Below the pieces are notes generated by a model. The model was not told where the DNA came from. It searched no databases and saw only the letters and a list, made by a program, of their open reading frames with translations. This document shows, in pieces, positions 17,281 to 26,506 of a stretch of DNA of 64,000 bases. The stretch's first letter is position 1. The number at the start of each line of letters is the position of its first letter. Made by a program: the position numbers and the translations under genes. The stretch covers positions 419,313 to 483,312 of the forward strand of contig CAWATA010000002.1 of NCBI GenBank assembly GCA_963784885.1, written 5' to 3'. This stretch comes from RHKX01 sp963784885. GTDB taxonomy: Bacteria; Actinomycetota; Thermoleophilia; Solirubrobacterales; 70-9.

Positions 17281-17886
17281 ATGTTCACGGGCCTGATCGC
17301 GGAGGTCGGATCGGTCGAGGCGATCGATCGGGGCGAGGGCGGCGCCCGGCTGCGGATCGCCGCCGAAGTCGGCGGCGAGCTCGCATCCGGCGATTCGGTC
17401 GCGGTCTCCGGGGCCTGCCTGACGGCCGTCGACCCCGGCCCCGGCGGCTTCGCGGCCGACGTCATGAACCAGACACTGGAGCTGACCGCCCTCGGCGCCC
17501 TCGCTCCGGGCTCGCCGGTCAACCTCGAGCCCGCGATGCGTGCCTCCGACCGGCTCGGGGGCCATTTCGTCCAGGGCCACGTCGACGGGACCGGGCGGAT
17601 CGTCGCCGTCGCCGAGGACGGCTTCGCCCGCCGTGTCCGGGTCGAGCTTCCCGAGGCCCTCGAACGCTACGTCGTCGAGCGCGGGTCGATCGCCCTGAAC
17701 GGTGTCAGCCTCACGGTCGCGGGCGTCGAGGGGCGTATCGTCGAGGTCTCGCTGATCCCGGAGACCCTCCAGCGGACAACCTTCGGCACGATCGGAGCCG
17801 GTGATCCGGTCAACGTCGAGGTCGACGTCATCGCCAGACACGCAGAACGCCTGCTGAAAGGCTTCGAGGTGAACAATGGAAAGTGA
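17281..17886 (+). CDS. ribE: Riboflavin synthase alpha subunit
   Basis: 201 residues with two lumazine-binding repeats. It dismutates two 6,7-dimethyl-8-ribityllumazine molecules to riboflavin. The diagnostic N-terminus MFTGLIAEVG, GGHFVQGHVDGTG near residue 97, and SIALNGVSLTVA in the second repeat are present. ATG 17281 is chosen over the longer open frame because MFTGL is invariant. It overlaps ribBA by 11 nt. Confidence 0.97.
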   Translation: MFTGLIAEVGSVEAIDRGEGGARLRIAAEVGGELASGDSVAVSGACLTAVDPGPGGFAADVMNQTLELTALGALAPGSPVNLEPAMRASDRLGGHFVQGHVDGTGRIVAVAEDGFARRVRVELPEALERYVVERGSIALNGVSLTVAGVEGRIVEVSLIPETLQRTTFGTIGAGDPVNVEVDVIARHAERLLKGFEVNNGK

Positions 17887-19210
17887 AGAGACGACAACGG
17901 CCACGAGCGGGTCGAGAGCGCCGTTCACGACGATCGACGAGGCGATCGAGGAGATTCGCCGCGGCCGCATGGTCGTCGTCTGCGACGACGAGGACCGCGA
18001 GAACGAGGGCGACCTCGTCATGGCCGCCCAGTTCGCGACGCCGGAGGCGATCAACTTCATGGCGACGCACGGCCGCGGGCTGATCTGTCTCGCGCTGACC
18101 TCGCAGCGCTGCGACGAACTCGACCTGAACCTGATGACGGCCAAGAACGAGGCGCCGCTTCAGACCGCCTTCACGGTCTCGATCGAGGCCGCCGAGGGCG
18201 TCACGACCGGCATCTCCGCCCACGACCGGGCGCGGACGATCCAGGTCGCGATCGACCCGGGCTCGGGTCCCGGCGACCTCCACATCCCCGGCCACATCTT
18301 CCCGCTCAAAGCCAAGGCCGGCGGGGTGCTCGAGCGGACCGGCCACACCGAGGCGAGCGTCGACCTCGCGCGGCTCGCCGGGCTCAATCCGTCCGGCGTG
18401 ATCTGCGAGATCATGAACGACGACGGCACGATGGCCCGGGTCCCGGACCTCGCGTCCTACTGCGAGCTCCACGGCCTGAAGATGATCACGATCGCCGACC
18501 TGATCGCCTACCGGCGTCAACAGGAGAAGCTCGTCGAGCGGATCGTCGCGACCTCGCTGCCGACCGAGTTCGGCGACTTCACCGCGGTCGGCTACCGCTC
18601 GCTCGTCGACGACAAGCATCACGTCGCGATGGTCAAGGGCGACGTCGCCGGCCGAGACGACGTGCTCGTTCGCGTCCACAGCGAGTGTCTGACGGGCGAC
18701 GTCTTCCACTCGCTGCGCTGCGACTGCGGCGACCAGCTCGCCGCGGCGCTGGCGATGATCGAGAACGAGGGCAGCGGTGTCCTCCTCTACCTCTCCCAGG
18801 AGGGCCGCGGGATCGGGCTGCTCAACAAGCTCAGGGCCTACAAGCTCCAGGAGGAGGGCCTCGACACGGTCGACGCCAACCTCAAGCTCGGGCTGCCCGC
18901 CGATCTCCGCGACTACGGGATCGGAGCGCAGATCCTTCAGGATCTCGGGCTCGGCAGCATCCGGATCCTGACCAACAACCCGAAGAAGATCATCGGCCTC
19001 GAGGGCTACGGCCTGTCGGTCACCGAGCAGGTGCCGATCGTCGCCGTGGCCAACCGGCACAACGAGGACTACCTCGCGACGAAGCGGGACCGGATGGGGC
19101 ACACCCTTCACCATCAGGGCCTCGCCTTCGACGATGAGATGATCCACGACGAGCAGGAGCGCGACGGGCGCAGCGGCCGCGAGGGCGGCGAGGAGGGCGG
19201 CGGTGGCTGA
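17876..19210 (+). CDS. ribBA: Fused DHBP synthase / GTP cyclohydrolase II
   Basis: 444 residues. The N-terminal half is 3,4-dihydroxy-2-butanone-4-phosphate synthase with DDEDRENEGDLVMAAQ and HTEASVDLARLAGL. The C-terminal half is GTP cyclohydrolase II with RVHSECLTGDVFHSLRCDCG (three zinc cysteines) and QEGRGIGLLNKLRAYKLQ. Both branches feeding lumazine synthase therefore come from one protein. The C-terminus ends in a charged Gly/Glu/Arg tail that overlaps the ribH start by 8 nt. Confidence 0.97.
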   Translation: MESEETTTATSGSRAPFTTIDEAIEEIRRGRMVVVCDDEDRENEGDLVMAAQFATPEAINFMATHGRGLICLALTSQRCDELDLNLMTAKNEAPLQTAFTVSIEAAEGVTTGISAHDRARTIQVAIDPGSGPGDLHIPGHIFPLKAKAGGVLERTGHTEASVDLARLAGLNPSGVICEIMNDDGTMARVPDLASYCELHGLKMITIADLIAYRRQQEKLVERIVATSLPTEFGDFTAVGYRSLVDDKHHVAMVKGDVAGRDDVLVRVHSECLTGDVFHSLRCDCGDQLAAALAMIENEGSGVLLYLSQEGRGIGLLNKLRAYKLQEEGLDTVDANLKLGLPADLRDYGIGAQILQDLGLGSIRILTNNPKKIIGLEGYGLSVTEQVPIVAVANRHNEDYLATKRDRMGHTLHHQGLAFDDEMIHDEQERDGRSGREGGEEGGGG

Positions 19211-19694
19211 CGGCGAGATCAGGCAGCTCGAGCCGGAGGAGCGCGACCGCGTCGGCGCGGCCGAGTGGGCGATCTGCGTGGCCACCTTCTACGGAGACCT
19301 CGCCGAACGCCTGACCGGCGGCGCCTCCGGGGGCTTTCTCGAGATGGGGGCCGGCGCCGGATCGATCGAGACCTTCGAGGTGCCGGGCGCCTTCGAGTTG
19401 CCGCTGGCGGCGAAGCTCTGTGCCGACTCGGGCCGCTTCGCCGGCATCGCCTGCCTCGGCGTCGTCATCCGCGGTGAGACCGACCACTACGACTTCGTCT
19501 GCGCCGAGTCCGCCAGCGGCCTCCGGCAGGTCACGCTCGAGACCCGCGTCCCCTGCTCCTTCGGCGTCATCACCTGCGACACCCGCGAGCAGGCCGAGGC
19601 CCGGGCCGGCGGCGGCAAGCGCGACCAGGGCCGCAACGCCGCCATCGCCGCAGTGATGATGCACCTGATGACCGGCGACGAGCGCCTCCGCTAG
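19203..19694 (+). CDS. ribH: 6,7-dimethyl-8-ribityllumazine synthase
   Basis: 163 residues, GTG start overlapping ribBA. It condenses the ribitylamino-uracil with DHBP; the product feeds RibE. Motifs: EVPGAFELPLAAK (substrate loop), GVVIRGETDHYDFVC (catalytic His) and GVITCDTREQAEARAGG followed by RDQGRNAA. The ~25-residue N-terminal extension (EIRQLEPEERDRVG) is longer than usual. It is last in the rib operon. Confidence 0.96.
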   Translation: MADGEIRQLEPEERDRVGAAEWAICVATFYGDLAERLTGGASGGFLEMGAGAGSIETFEVPGAFELPLAAKLCADSGRFAGIACLGVVIRGETDHYDFVCAESASGLRQVTLETRVPCSFGVITCDTREQAEARAGGGKRDQGRNAAIAAVMMHLMTGDERLR

Positions 19695-19736
19695 AGCACC
19701 TCGCTCCGCCACCGGCCGCCGTCCCGCCGGGGTCGC

Positions 19737-19742
19737 TACCAT
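19737..19742 (+). promoter_or_regulatory. Putative -10 element of rpmB
   Basis: TACCAT ends 10 nt before ATG 19753. It overlaps the upstream in-frame ATG at 19741, which argues that translation starts at 19753. Confidence 0.4.
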
Positions 19743-19752
19743 GCCGCCTCCG

Positions 19753-19944
19753 ATGGCCAAGGTATGTCACAGCTGCGGCAAGAAGCCCGCGGTCGGGAAC
19801 TCGCGCAGCCACTCGATGGTCGCGACCCGTCGCCGCTTCAACCCGAACCTCCAGAAGGTGCGGATCGACGAGGGCTCCGGCCCCCGCCGCGTCTACGTCT
19901 GCACGCGCTGCCTCAAGGCCAACAAGGTCACCAAGGCGGCCTGA
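19753..19944 (+). CDS. rpmB: 50S ribosomal protein L28, zinc-binding form
   Basis: 63 residues starting MAKVCHSCGKKP. CHSCGK and CTRCLK make a zinc ribbon, the C+ form of L28. The core HSMVATRRRFNPNLQKVR is typical. An in-frame ATG 12 nt upstream is less likely because it lies inside the -10-like hexamer. No second L28 copy is seen in the window. A 142-bp gap follows, with no gene visible, before the FakA-like gene. Confidence 0.95.
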   Translation: MAKVCHSCGKKPAVGNSRSHSMVATRRRFNPNLQKVRIDEGSGPRRVYVCTRCLKANKVTKAA

Positions 19945-20070
19945 GCGCCCCCTGACACCGCGCGGCTCGGCTCACGGCCGGAGGCCCATCGCCTCGCCGT
20001 CCTCGATCCGCCCGGTCGGGATCCGGCTGGAGCGCCCTCGGCCGTCGCCGCCGGACGCCCCGCGCTCCGA

Positions 20071-20076
20071 TACAAC
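20071..20076 (+). promoter_or_regulatory. Putative -10 element of the fakA-like gene
   Basis: TACAAC (within GATACAACT) lies 10 nt before ATG 20087. The intervening bases carry no Shine-Dalgarno. Confidence 0.4.
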
Positions 20077-20086
20077 TAGCGCGCCC

Positions 20087-21724
20087 ATGCCCGATCCCTC
20101 AGTTGCCCGCTTCCGGCGGATCGTCGAGACCGCCTACGCATACCTCGATGCACGCCGCGACGAGGTCAACGATCTCAACGTCTATCCGGTCGCCGACGGG
20201 GACACCGGCGACAACATGGCGCTGACGATGCGGGCGGTGCTCGCCGAGCTCGACCGGATCGAGGTCGAGGAGCCGGAGGAGGCCGACCGCGCCGAGCTCG
20301 TCCACGCCGTCGCGAGGGCGGCGCTGATGGGGGCGCGTGGCAACTCCGGCGTGATCCTGAGCCAGATCGTCCGCGGCGCGGCCGAGGAGCTTGCGACGCG
20401 GCCGGGCGACCTGATCGACCCGGTTCTCGTCGCGTCCGCCTTCTCGTCCGCCGCCGACGCCGCCTACGAGTCGGTTCGCAATCCGGCCGAGGGGACGATG
20501 CTGACGGTCGTCCGGGCGATGGCCAACTCCGCGACGATGCACCTCGCCCGCCTCGAGGACTCGAATCTGAATCTGCCGGCCGACCTCAGCCAGGAGCAGC
20601 AGGACCAGATCCTCGCCGCCGTTCTGGAGGTCATCACCAGAGCCGGCGAGCAGGCCGTCCAGCGGACGCCGGAGCAGCTCGACGTCCTCGCCGAGGCCGG
20701 AGTGGTCGATGCCGGCGCCCACGGCCTCGTGCTGATCATGGCCGGAATGGTCGCCGGCCTCCGCGGCGAGGAGACCCCCACCGTCGACATCCCCGCCCAG
20801 GCGCCGGCCCGCTTCTCGGCCCCCCAGCACACCGACAGCCGCTTTCGCTGGTGCGTGAACTTCATCGTCCAGGGCGACGACCTCGACGGCCCGTCGTTCG
20901 AGTCGCAGCTCCGCGAGCTCGGCGACTCGATCCTCGTCGTCGGCGACCGGCGCACCCTGCGCGTCCACGTCCACACCGACGAGCCGCCGCGGGCGCGGGC
21001 CATCTTCGAAGGCCACGGGGCCGTCTCGCAGGTCGACGAGGCCGACATGCGCGAACAGGTCGCCGAGCGCGAGCGCCGGCTCGAGGCGATGGGGTCGAGC
21101 TGCGGGCTCGTGGCGGTCGTCTCCGGCGACGGGCTGCGGAGTCTCTACGAGCAGCTCGGCGCCACCGTCGTCAACGGCGGCCCGACCATGAACCCCTCGA
21201 CCGACGAGCTGTTGGCCGGGATCCACTCGGTCGGGGCCGACGGCGTCCTGGTCCTCCCGAACTCCCCCAACGTCGTCCTCGCCGCCGAGCACGCCGCCGA
21301 GCTCTCCGACCGCGACGCGCGCGTCCTCGACTGCACCTCCCAGCAGGCCGGGCTGGTCGCGATGGTCGAGCTCGACCCCACCGCCGGGCTCGAGGCGAAC
21401 GTCGAGCGGCTCGCGGGCGCGCTCGCCGACACCCGGACCGGCGCGGTCGCTCCCGCCGCTCGCGACGACGCCGAGGGGCGGTTCGTTCGCGGCGACGCGG
21501 TCGGCTTCGTCGACGGCGAGGTGATCGCCTGGGGCGGGGCGGGCTCGACCCTCGTCTCGACCATCGAGGCGCTCAGCGACGGCGCCGAGATAGTCACGAT
21601 CGTCGAGGGCGAGGGGGCGCCGATTCCGATCGACGAGGTGACCGGCCTGGTCGCCGAGCCGATCGAGTCCGAGGCCCATCACGGCGGCCAGCCTCACTAC
21701 TGGTGGTTGCTGGCATCGCAGTGA
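20087..21724 (+). CDS. DAK2-domain kinase, FakA/YloV family
   Basis: 545 residues, the normal length of YloV/FakA. The N-terminal DhaL-like domain has NDLNVYPVADGDTGDNM (Mg-ATP aspartates) and GARGNSGVILSQI; a middle domain and a DegV-like C-terminal region follow. Characterised members phosphorylate fatty acids bound to FakB, feeding PlsX/PlsY; the plsX and acpP genes are 7 kb downstream. No fakB is seen here, so the partner is unknown. In many genomes the gene precedes recG; here a GST gene and DUF427 intervene. Confidence 0.9.
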   Translation: MPDPSVARFRRIVETAYAYLDARRDEVNDLNVYPVADGDTGDNMALTMRAVLAELDRIEVEEPEEADRAELVHAVARAALMGARGNSGVILSQIVRGAAEELATRPGDLIDPVLVASAFSSAADAAYESVRNPAEGTMLTVVRAMANSATMHLARLEDSNLNLPADLSQEQQDQILAAVLEVITRAGEQAVQRTPEQLDVLAEAGVVDAGAHGLVLIMAGMVAGLRGEETPTVDIPAQAPARFSAPQHTDSRFRWCVNFIVQGDDLDGPSFESQLRELGDSILVVGDRRTLRVHVHTDEPPRARAIFEGHGAVSQVDEADMREQVAERERRLEAMGSSCGLVAVVSGDGLRSLYEQLGATVVNGGPTMNPSTDELLAGIHSVGADGVLVLPNSPNVVLAAEHAAELSDRDARVLDCTSQQAGLVAMVELDPTAGLEANVERLAGALADTRTGAVAPAARDDAEGRFVRGDAVGFVDGEVIAWGGAGSTLVSTIEALSDGAEIVTIVEGEGAPIPIDEVTGLVAEPIESEAHHGGQPHYWWLLASQ

Positions 21725-21761
21725 CCCGGGATTCGCGGCGCCGGGCAACCGCGGATAGCGT

Positions 21762-22557
21762 GTGCGCGTGAGCTCGAACCAAGGGGATCCGGTCCTCTGG
21801 CACATCCCGGTCTCCCACTACAACGAGAAGGCCCGCTGGGCGCTCGACTACAAGGGGGTGGCCGCCGTGCGCAAGGCTCCGCCTCCGGGGGCCCACATGG
21901 CAGTTGCGCTCTGGCTCACCCGCGGTGCCGGCAAGACGTTCCCGCTGCTGCAGATCGATGGCCGTGCGATCGGCGATTCGACCGCGATCATCGCGGCGGT
22001 CGAGGAGCGCTGGCCCGATCCGCCGCTCTACCCCGAGGACCCGTCCGATCGCGCCCGGGCCCTCGACGCTCGAGGACTTCTTCGACGAGCAACTCGGCCC
22101 GTACGCGCGGCTGCTCGCGTTCCACGAGCTCCACGAGGCGAGTGGCGAGGAGCTTCGTCAGTTCACGGCCGGGATCCTCCCCGAGCGGCTGGCGGCGAAC
22201 CCGCGGGTCGTCAGCGTCGCGGCGCGAGGGACGGCGATGTTCACGCAGGCCCGCTATCGCGTCGCCTCCCACGAGGCGGCGGCGGAGGCTCGGGAGAAGG
22301 TCCTTGCGGCTCTCGACCGGCTCGAGGCCGAGCTCGACGTCGACGACGGCGACTACCTCGTCGGCGATCGGTTCAGCGTCGCCGATCTGACGGCGGCCGC
22401 GCTGTTCGTCCCGGTAGTCGCCCCTGCGCAGGGGCCCGCGCTTCCCGACACGCCGCCGGCGTACGAGGCCTTCAAGGAGCCGCTGCGCGAGCGCCGCGGC
22501 TTTCGCTGGGTCGAGGAGATGTTCTCCCGCCACCGGCGGGACCCCGTCCGGCCGTAG
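21762..22557 (+). pseudogene. Glutathione S-transferase-like gene with one frameshift
   Basis: The N-terminal thioredoxin-fold part reads LWHIPVSHYNEKARWALDYK from GTG 21762 or 21768. Around 22069 the homology moves to the next frame (LEDFFDEQLGPYARLLAF and onward to LVGDRFSVADLTAAALF, a GST C-terminal helical domain). Removing one G in GACGCTCGAG near 22069 restores a continuous ~264-residue protein. Either it is a recent pseudogene or a sequencing error; no slippery heptamer suggests programmed frameshifting. Without the shift it would be a complete GST-family enzyme. Confidence 0.8.
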
Positions 22558-22560
22558 TCC

Positions 22561-23088
22561 TCACCAGCCGGCCGAGCCGGGGCCGCCCTTGATCGGACCG
22601 GTGATCTCCGCGGTCACCCAGCCGCCGTAGAAACCCCCCGGCTGCGGATCGACGAGCTCGTCGTCGAGGCGGCACTCGACGAGGGCCGGGTAGAAGGAGA
22701 CGAGGTCGCGAAGCATCGTGAATGCCTCGCTCGGCTCCGGATAGCCCCAGGCCGCGCGGCTCGCCGTGGCGCCGCCGGCGACGACGTCCCAGTACCGGGC
22801 GGCGCCCTTCCACTCGCAGAAGCTGCTGCCGGGGACCGGCACCAGCGATCCCTCGCGCACGGCCGCGAGCGGCACGTAGACGGTCGGCGCCCCGGCGGTC
22901 TCGAGGACCCGGAGCGCACCGGGTACGTCGACGATCGTCTCGCCGCCGAGAGCGACCCGGACTCGGCGGTCGAGCGGCTCGACGCGGGGCGGGCGGGGGT
23001 AGTCCCAGACCGATTCGCGAGGGTGCCCGTTGGCGGCGATCCCGGTGGCGGGATCCGGCTCGGGGTGGCGACCGAAGATGGCTGACAT
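22561..23088 (-). CDS. DUF427 family protein
   Basis: 175 residues from ATG 23088; the frame extends upstream but conserved sequence begins near MSAIFGRHPEPDP. It has the DUF427 core (ESVWDYPRPPRVEP, TVYVPLAAVREG, FCEWKGAARYWDV) followed by a second half-repeat (FYPALVECRLDDELV). Members form small beta-rich folds of unknown function. It ends 3 bp after the GST gene stop (convergent) and is divergent from recG. Confidence 0.85.
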   Translation of the reverse strand: MSAIFGRHPEPDPATGIAANGHPRESVWDYPRPPRVEPLDRRVRVALGGETIVDVPGALRVLETAGAPTVYVPLAAVREGSLVPVPGSSFCEWKGAARYWDVVAGGATASRAAWGYPEPSEAFTMLRDLVSFYPALVECRLDDELVDPQPGGFYGGWVTAEITGPIKGGPGSAGW

Positions 23089-23155
23089 CGCCTCGGAATC
23101 TACGCGACGGAGGTTCCGTGCCCGCCCGCTCCTATCCTCGGCTGGTGAGGCCGCG

Positions 23156-25393
23156 ATGAGCACAGCAGGATCGACCGCAACCCCGGCAGCCGGTGCCGGC
23201 GCCCCGGAGCCGCCGCCGGCGTTCGGCGGCGGCGGCGGGGATCGCGAGGAGCTGCTGGCGGCGCCGCTGCGTGCTCGCCCGCCGCGCTCGCGTCTCGCCC
23301 GGCCGCTGACCGATCTCCGCGGCGTCGGCGAGAAGATCGCCGCCGCCGCGGCGCGGATCGGGATCGCGACCTTCGGCGACCTGATCGAGCATTACCCCCA
23401 CGACTGGGCGGACCGCTCGGTCGTCACGCCGATCGCCGAGCTCGTCCCCGGGCGCCCCGCGACCGTCCTCGCCGAGGTCCGCAGCGCCCGGCTCCGGCCG
23501 ACCCGGCGGCGGAATCTGCGGATCGTCGAGGCGAGCGTCGCCGACGGGTCGGGCGCGATCGCCGTCGCCTGGTTCAACCAGGCCTGGCTCGCCGACCGGC
23601 TCAAGCCCGGCGTCCGCCTGTTGCTCAGCGGCAGCAGCGACGGGCGCAGCTTCCGCCCGGACGCGTTCGAGATCGTCGGGGCGGGGGAGGCGGGGGAGGG
23701 CGGAGCGGACCCGATCCGCGACGCCCCCGGGCCGCCGGCGGGACTGCACACCACCGGCATCGTCCCGGTCCACCCGAGCGGTGAGGGACTGCGTGTGCAG
23801 CGGATTCGTGAGTGGGTCTGGACCGCCCTCGCCCTCGCTCCCGCGGTGCTCGAGCCGCTGCCGGGCGCCGTCAGGACCCGGCACGGCTTTCCGGGTGCCG
23901 CCGACGCCCGCCTCGCCATGCACTTCCCGCGCCGCCGTGAGGATCTCGGCCCGGCCCGCGCCAGGCTCGCCTACGAGGAGCTGTTCCTCCACCAGGCGGC
24001 GCTCCAGCTTCGCCGCGGCGAGCGCCGCAGTGCCCGCCCCGCGGCGGCGCTCGGAGAGCCCGGGCCGCTCGTCGCCGAGTGGATCGAGACGCTGCCGTTC
24101 GCGCCGACCGGTGACCAGCGACGAGCGTTCGCCGAGATCGACGCCGATCTCGCGGCGGAGCAGCCGATGCAGCGGCTGCTGATGGGCGAGGTCGGGTCCG
24201 GGAAGACCGTGGTCGCGCTCTACGCGATGCTGCGGGCGCTCGAGTCCGGGCGGCAGGCGGCGCTCATGGCCCCGACCGAGACGCTGGCCGAGCAGCACTT
24301 CGCGACGCTGGAGGCGCTGCTCGCGGGCGCGCCGACGCCGATCGGCTTGCTGACTGGCTCGACCCCCGCCGGCCGCCGTCGCGAGCTCCTCGACCGGCTC
24401 GCCGGCGGCGAGCTGCCGCTCGTCGTCGGCACCCACGCACTGATCGAGCCGACCGTCAGCTTCGCGCGGCTGGCGGTCGCGGTCGTCGACGAGCAGCACC
24501 GCTTCGGGGTGCGTCAGCGGCAGGCGCTCGACGAGAAGGGGGAGGTGGCGCCGCACGTCCTCCACATGACCGCGACGCCGATTCCGCGGACGTTGTCGCT
24601 GACTGCGTTCGGAGACCTCGATGTGACAGTCCTCCGCGAGCTTCCGGCCGGTCGCCGACCGATCAAGACCTGGCTGGTCGGCGAGGAGCGCCGGGACGGC
24701 GCCTACGGGTTCATCCGCGATCGGCTCCGCGAGGGCCGGCAGGCCTACGTCGTCTGCCCGCTCGTCAGCGACTCCGAGAAGGAGGAGGCGAAGGCGGCGA
24801 CGAGCGAGGCGGAGCGGCTCGCGAGGGGCGAGTTCCGCGACTTCACGGTCGAGGTCCTGCACGGGCAGATGCCGGCGGCGGACAAGGCGCGGGCGATGGC
24901 CCGATTCGCGGACGGCACCGCCGACGTCCTCGTCGCCACGAGCGTGATCGAGGTCGGGATCGACGTCGCCAACGCCTCGGTCATGCTGATCGAGGGGGCG
25001 GATCGCTACGGCCTCAGCCAGCTCCACCAGCTGCGCGGGCGGATCGGCCGCGGCGAGCACGAGTCGCAGTGCATCCTCTTCGCCGATCCCGACGGCGAGC
25101 GGGCGCGTGCCCGCCTCGAGGCGATCGTCCGCGAGCGCGACGGCTTCGAGCTCGCTGAGGTCGACCTCGGCCTGCGGGGCGAGGGCGAGGTGCTCGGCAC
25201 CCGCCAGAGCGGCCTGCCCAGGTTCCGGGTTGCGACGCTGCCCGAGGACGCGCCGATCCTCGGGGCCGCGAGGGCCGACCTGATCGCGATCCTCGACGGC
25301 GCCGGCTCGCTCGGCGCCCCCGAGCTCGGGCCGCTGATCGACGCCGTTCGCGAGCGCTTCGGGGACGAGCGTGCCGAGCCGATCGCCGCGTGA
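23156..25393 (+). CDS. recG: ATP-dependent DNA helicase RecG
   Basis: 745 residues. It reverses and remodels stalled forks and Holliday junctions. An N-terminal low-complexity Ala/Gly/Pro stretch precedes the wedge/OB domain (LTDLRGVGEKIAAAAARIG). The helicase has Walker A LLMGEVGSGKTVVALY near 342, DEQHRFGVRQRQ, HMTATPIPRTLSLT and TSVIEVGIDVANASVM. ATG 23156 is chosen because upstream codons overlap DUF427 antisense and lack homology. rsmD begins 1 nt after its stop. Confidence 0.96.
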   Translation: MSTAGSTATPAAGAGAPEPPPAFGGGGGDREELLAAPLRARPPRSRLARPLTDLRGVGEKIAAAAARIGIATFGDLIEHYPHDWADRSVVTPIAELVPGRPATVLAEVRSARLRPTRRRNLRIVEASVADGSGAIAVAWFNQAWLADRLKPGVRLLLSGSSDGRSFRPDAFEIVGAGEAGEGGADPIRDAPGPPAGLHTTGIVPVHPSGEGLRVQRIREWVWTALALAPAVLEPLPGAVRTRHGFPGAADARLAMHFPRRREDLGPARARLAYEELFLHQAALQLRRGERRSARPAAALGEPGPLVAEWIETLPFAPTGDQRRAFAEIDADLAAEQPMQRLLMGEVGSGKTVVALYAMLRALESGRQAALMAPTETLAEQHFATLEALLAGAPTPIGLLTGSTPAGRRRELLDRLAGGELPLVVGTHALIEPTVSFARLAVAVVDEQHRFGVRQRQALDEKGEVAPHVLHMTATPIPRTLSLTAFGDLDVTVLRELPAGRRPIKTWLVGEERRDGAYGFIRDRLREGRQAYVVCPLVSDSEKEEAKAATSEAERLARGEFRDFTVEVLHGQMPAADKARAMARFADGTADVLVATSVIEVGIDVANASVMLIEGADRYGLSQLHQLRGRIGRGEHESQCILFADPDGERARARLEAIVRERDGFELAEVDLGLRGEGEVLGTRQSGLPRFRVATLPEDAPILGAARADLIAILDGAGSLGAPELGPLIDAVRERFGDERAEPIAA

Positions 25394-25394
25394 G

Positions 25395-25919
25395 ATGCGG
25401 ATCGTCGCCGGAGAGCTCGGAGGCAGGCGGATCGCGGCACCGCCCGGCGACGCGGTCCGGCCGACGACGGACCGCGTTCGCGAGGCGCTCTTCTCGATCC
25501 TCGGCGACGTCTCCGGCCTCGAGGTCCTCGACCTGTTCGCCGGGACCGGCGCCGTCGCGCTCGAGGCTGTGTCGCGCGGCGCGGCCGCCGCCACGCTCGT
25601 CGACGTGGACGTCGAGGCCGCCGAGGCCAACGTCGAGGCCCTCGGCGTCGGCGGGCGCTTGACGATCGTCCGCGAGGATGCGATCCGCTTTCTCCGCCGC
25701 GACTCGGGCCACTACGACCTCGTCTTCTGCGATCCGCCCTATAGACTCGCCCGCCGCTTTGCTTCCGAGCTCGAAGAACTGCTCCCAGGACGACTCCGGC
25801 CCGGTGGTCGCGTGATCGTCGAGTCGCTCGCCCGCGACGCCGTCGAGCTGGGCATGCCACTGCTCGACTCCCGCGAGTACGGCCGGACGGCCCTCCGCAT
25901 CCATGGGGGCGAGGCATGA
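25395..25919 (+). CDS. rsmD: 16S rRNA m2G966 methyltransferase RsmD
   Basis: 174 residues. SAM-dependent N2-guanine methyltransferase: MRIVAGELGGRRIAAP at the start, RPTTDRVREALFSIL, VLDLFAGTGAVALEA (SAM loop) and the catalytic FCDPPYR near residue 115. It modifies G966 of 16S rRNA, close to the RsmB target. The start is 1 nt after the recG stop and the stop overlaps coaD: the recG-rsmD-coaD order found in many actinobacteria. Confidence 0.95.
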   Translation: MRIVAGELGGRRIAAPPGDAVRPTTDRVREALFSILGDVSGLEVLDLFAGTGAVALEAVSRGAAAATLVDVDVEAAEANVEALGVGGRLTIVREDAIRFLRRDSGHYDLVFCDPPYRLARRFASELEELLPGRLRPGGRVIVESLARDAVELGMPLLDSREYGRTALRIHGGEA

Positions 25920-26407
25920 GCGAGCGGATCGCGATCTGCCCGGGCAGCTACGACCCGGTCACGAACGGCCATCTCGACATCATCGGCCGGGCGGCCCGGA
26001 TCTTCGACCGGATCATCATCGGGGTCGTGAACCAGCCGCTCCGCAAGCAGAAGACGCTGTTCACCGCCGAGGAGCGGGCCGGCTTCATCGAGCGGGCGAC
26101 GGCCGACCTTCCCAACGTCGAAGTGAGGGTCTTCTCGACGTTGCTGGTCGACTTCGCACGCGAGAACGGCGCGACGACCATCGTCAAGGGCCTGCGGGCG
26201 ATCTCGGACTTCGAGTACGAATTCGAGATGAACCAGCTGAACCGCAAGCTCGCACCCGAGATCGAGAGCGCCTACGTGATGGCCTCGGCCGAGTACAGCT
26301 TCCTTTCCTCGACCGGCGTCAAGGAGCTCGCGACCTTCGGCGGCGACGTCGGCGACCTCGTTCCCGCAGAGGTGGCGGAGGCCCTGAGTGAGCGAATCGA
26401 GCGCTGA
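25916..26407 (+). CDS. coaD: Phosphopantetheine adenylyltransferase
   Basis: 163 residues. It makes dephospho-CoA from 4'-phosphopantetheine and ATP, the penultimate step of CoA synthesis. Nucleotidyltransferase motifs: CPGSYDPVTNGHLDIIGRA (TxGH) and AEYSFLSSTGVKELA (normally ISSTxxK/R). GLRAISDFEYEFEMNQLNR is characteristic. The ATG overlaps the rsmD stop. Confidence 0.97.
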   Translation: MSERIAICPGSYDPVTNGHLDIIGRAARIFDRIIIGVVNQPLRKQKTLFTAEERAGFIERATADLPNVEVRVFSTLLVDFARENGATTIVKGLRAISDFEYEFEMNQLNRKLAPEIESAYVMASAEYSFLSSTGVKELATFGGDVGDLVPAEVAEALSERIER

Positions 26408-26488
26408 CCGCAGGCGGCCCGATTGGGCAGGAGCTTGCAGCATCTTGCAGAATGTTCCCGCGACGCGAGGGTTTTTCCCTCCGACCCC

Positions 26489-26494
26489 TAAGCT
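26489..26494 (+). promoter_or_regulatory. Putative -10 element before the sepIVA-like gene
   Basis: TAAGCT lies 12 nt before ATG 26507. Upstream, CTTGCAG occurs twice with a 10-bp period (26434-26440 and 26444-26450), a possible one-turn direct-repeat regulator site. Confidence 0.4.
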
Positions 26495-26506
26495 TTAGCC
26501 GCATCG

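Noticed and set aside
23030..23155. recG start upstream of ATG 23156
   Set aside because: These codons overlap the DUF427 gene on the other strand and show no RecG similarity.
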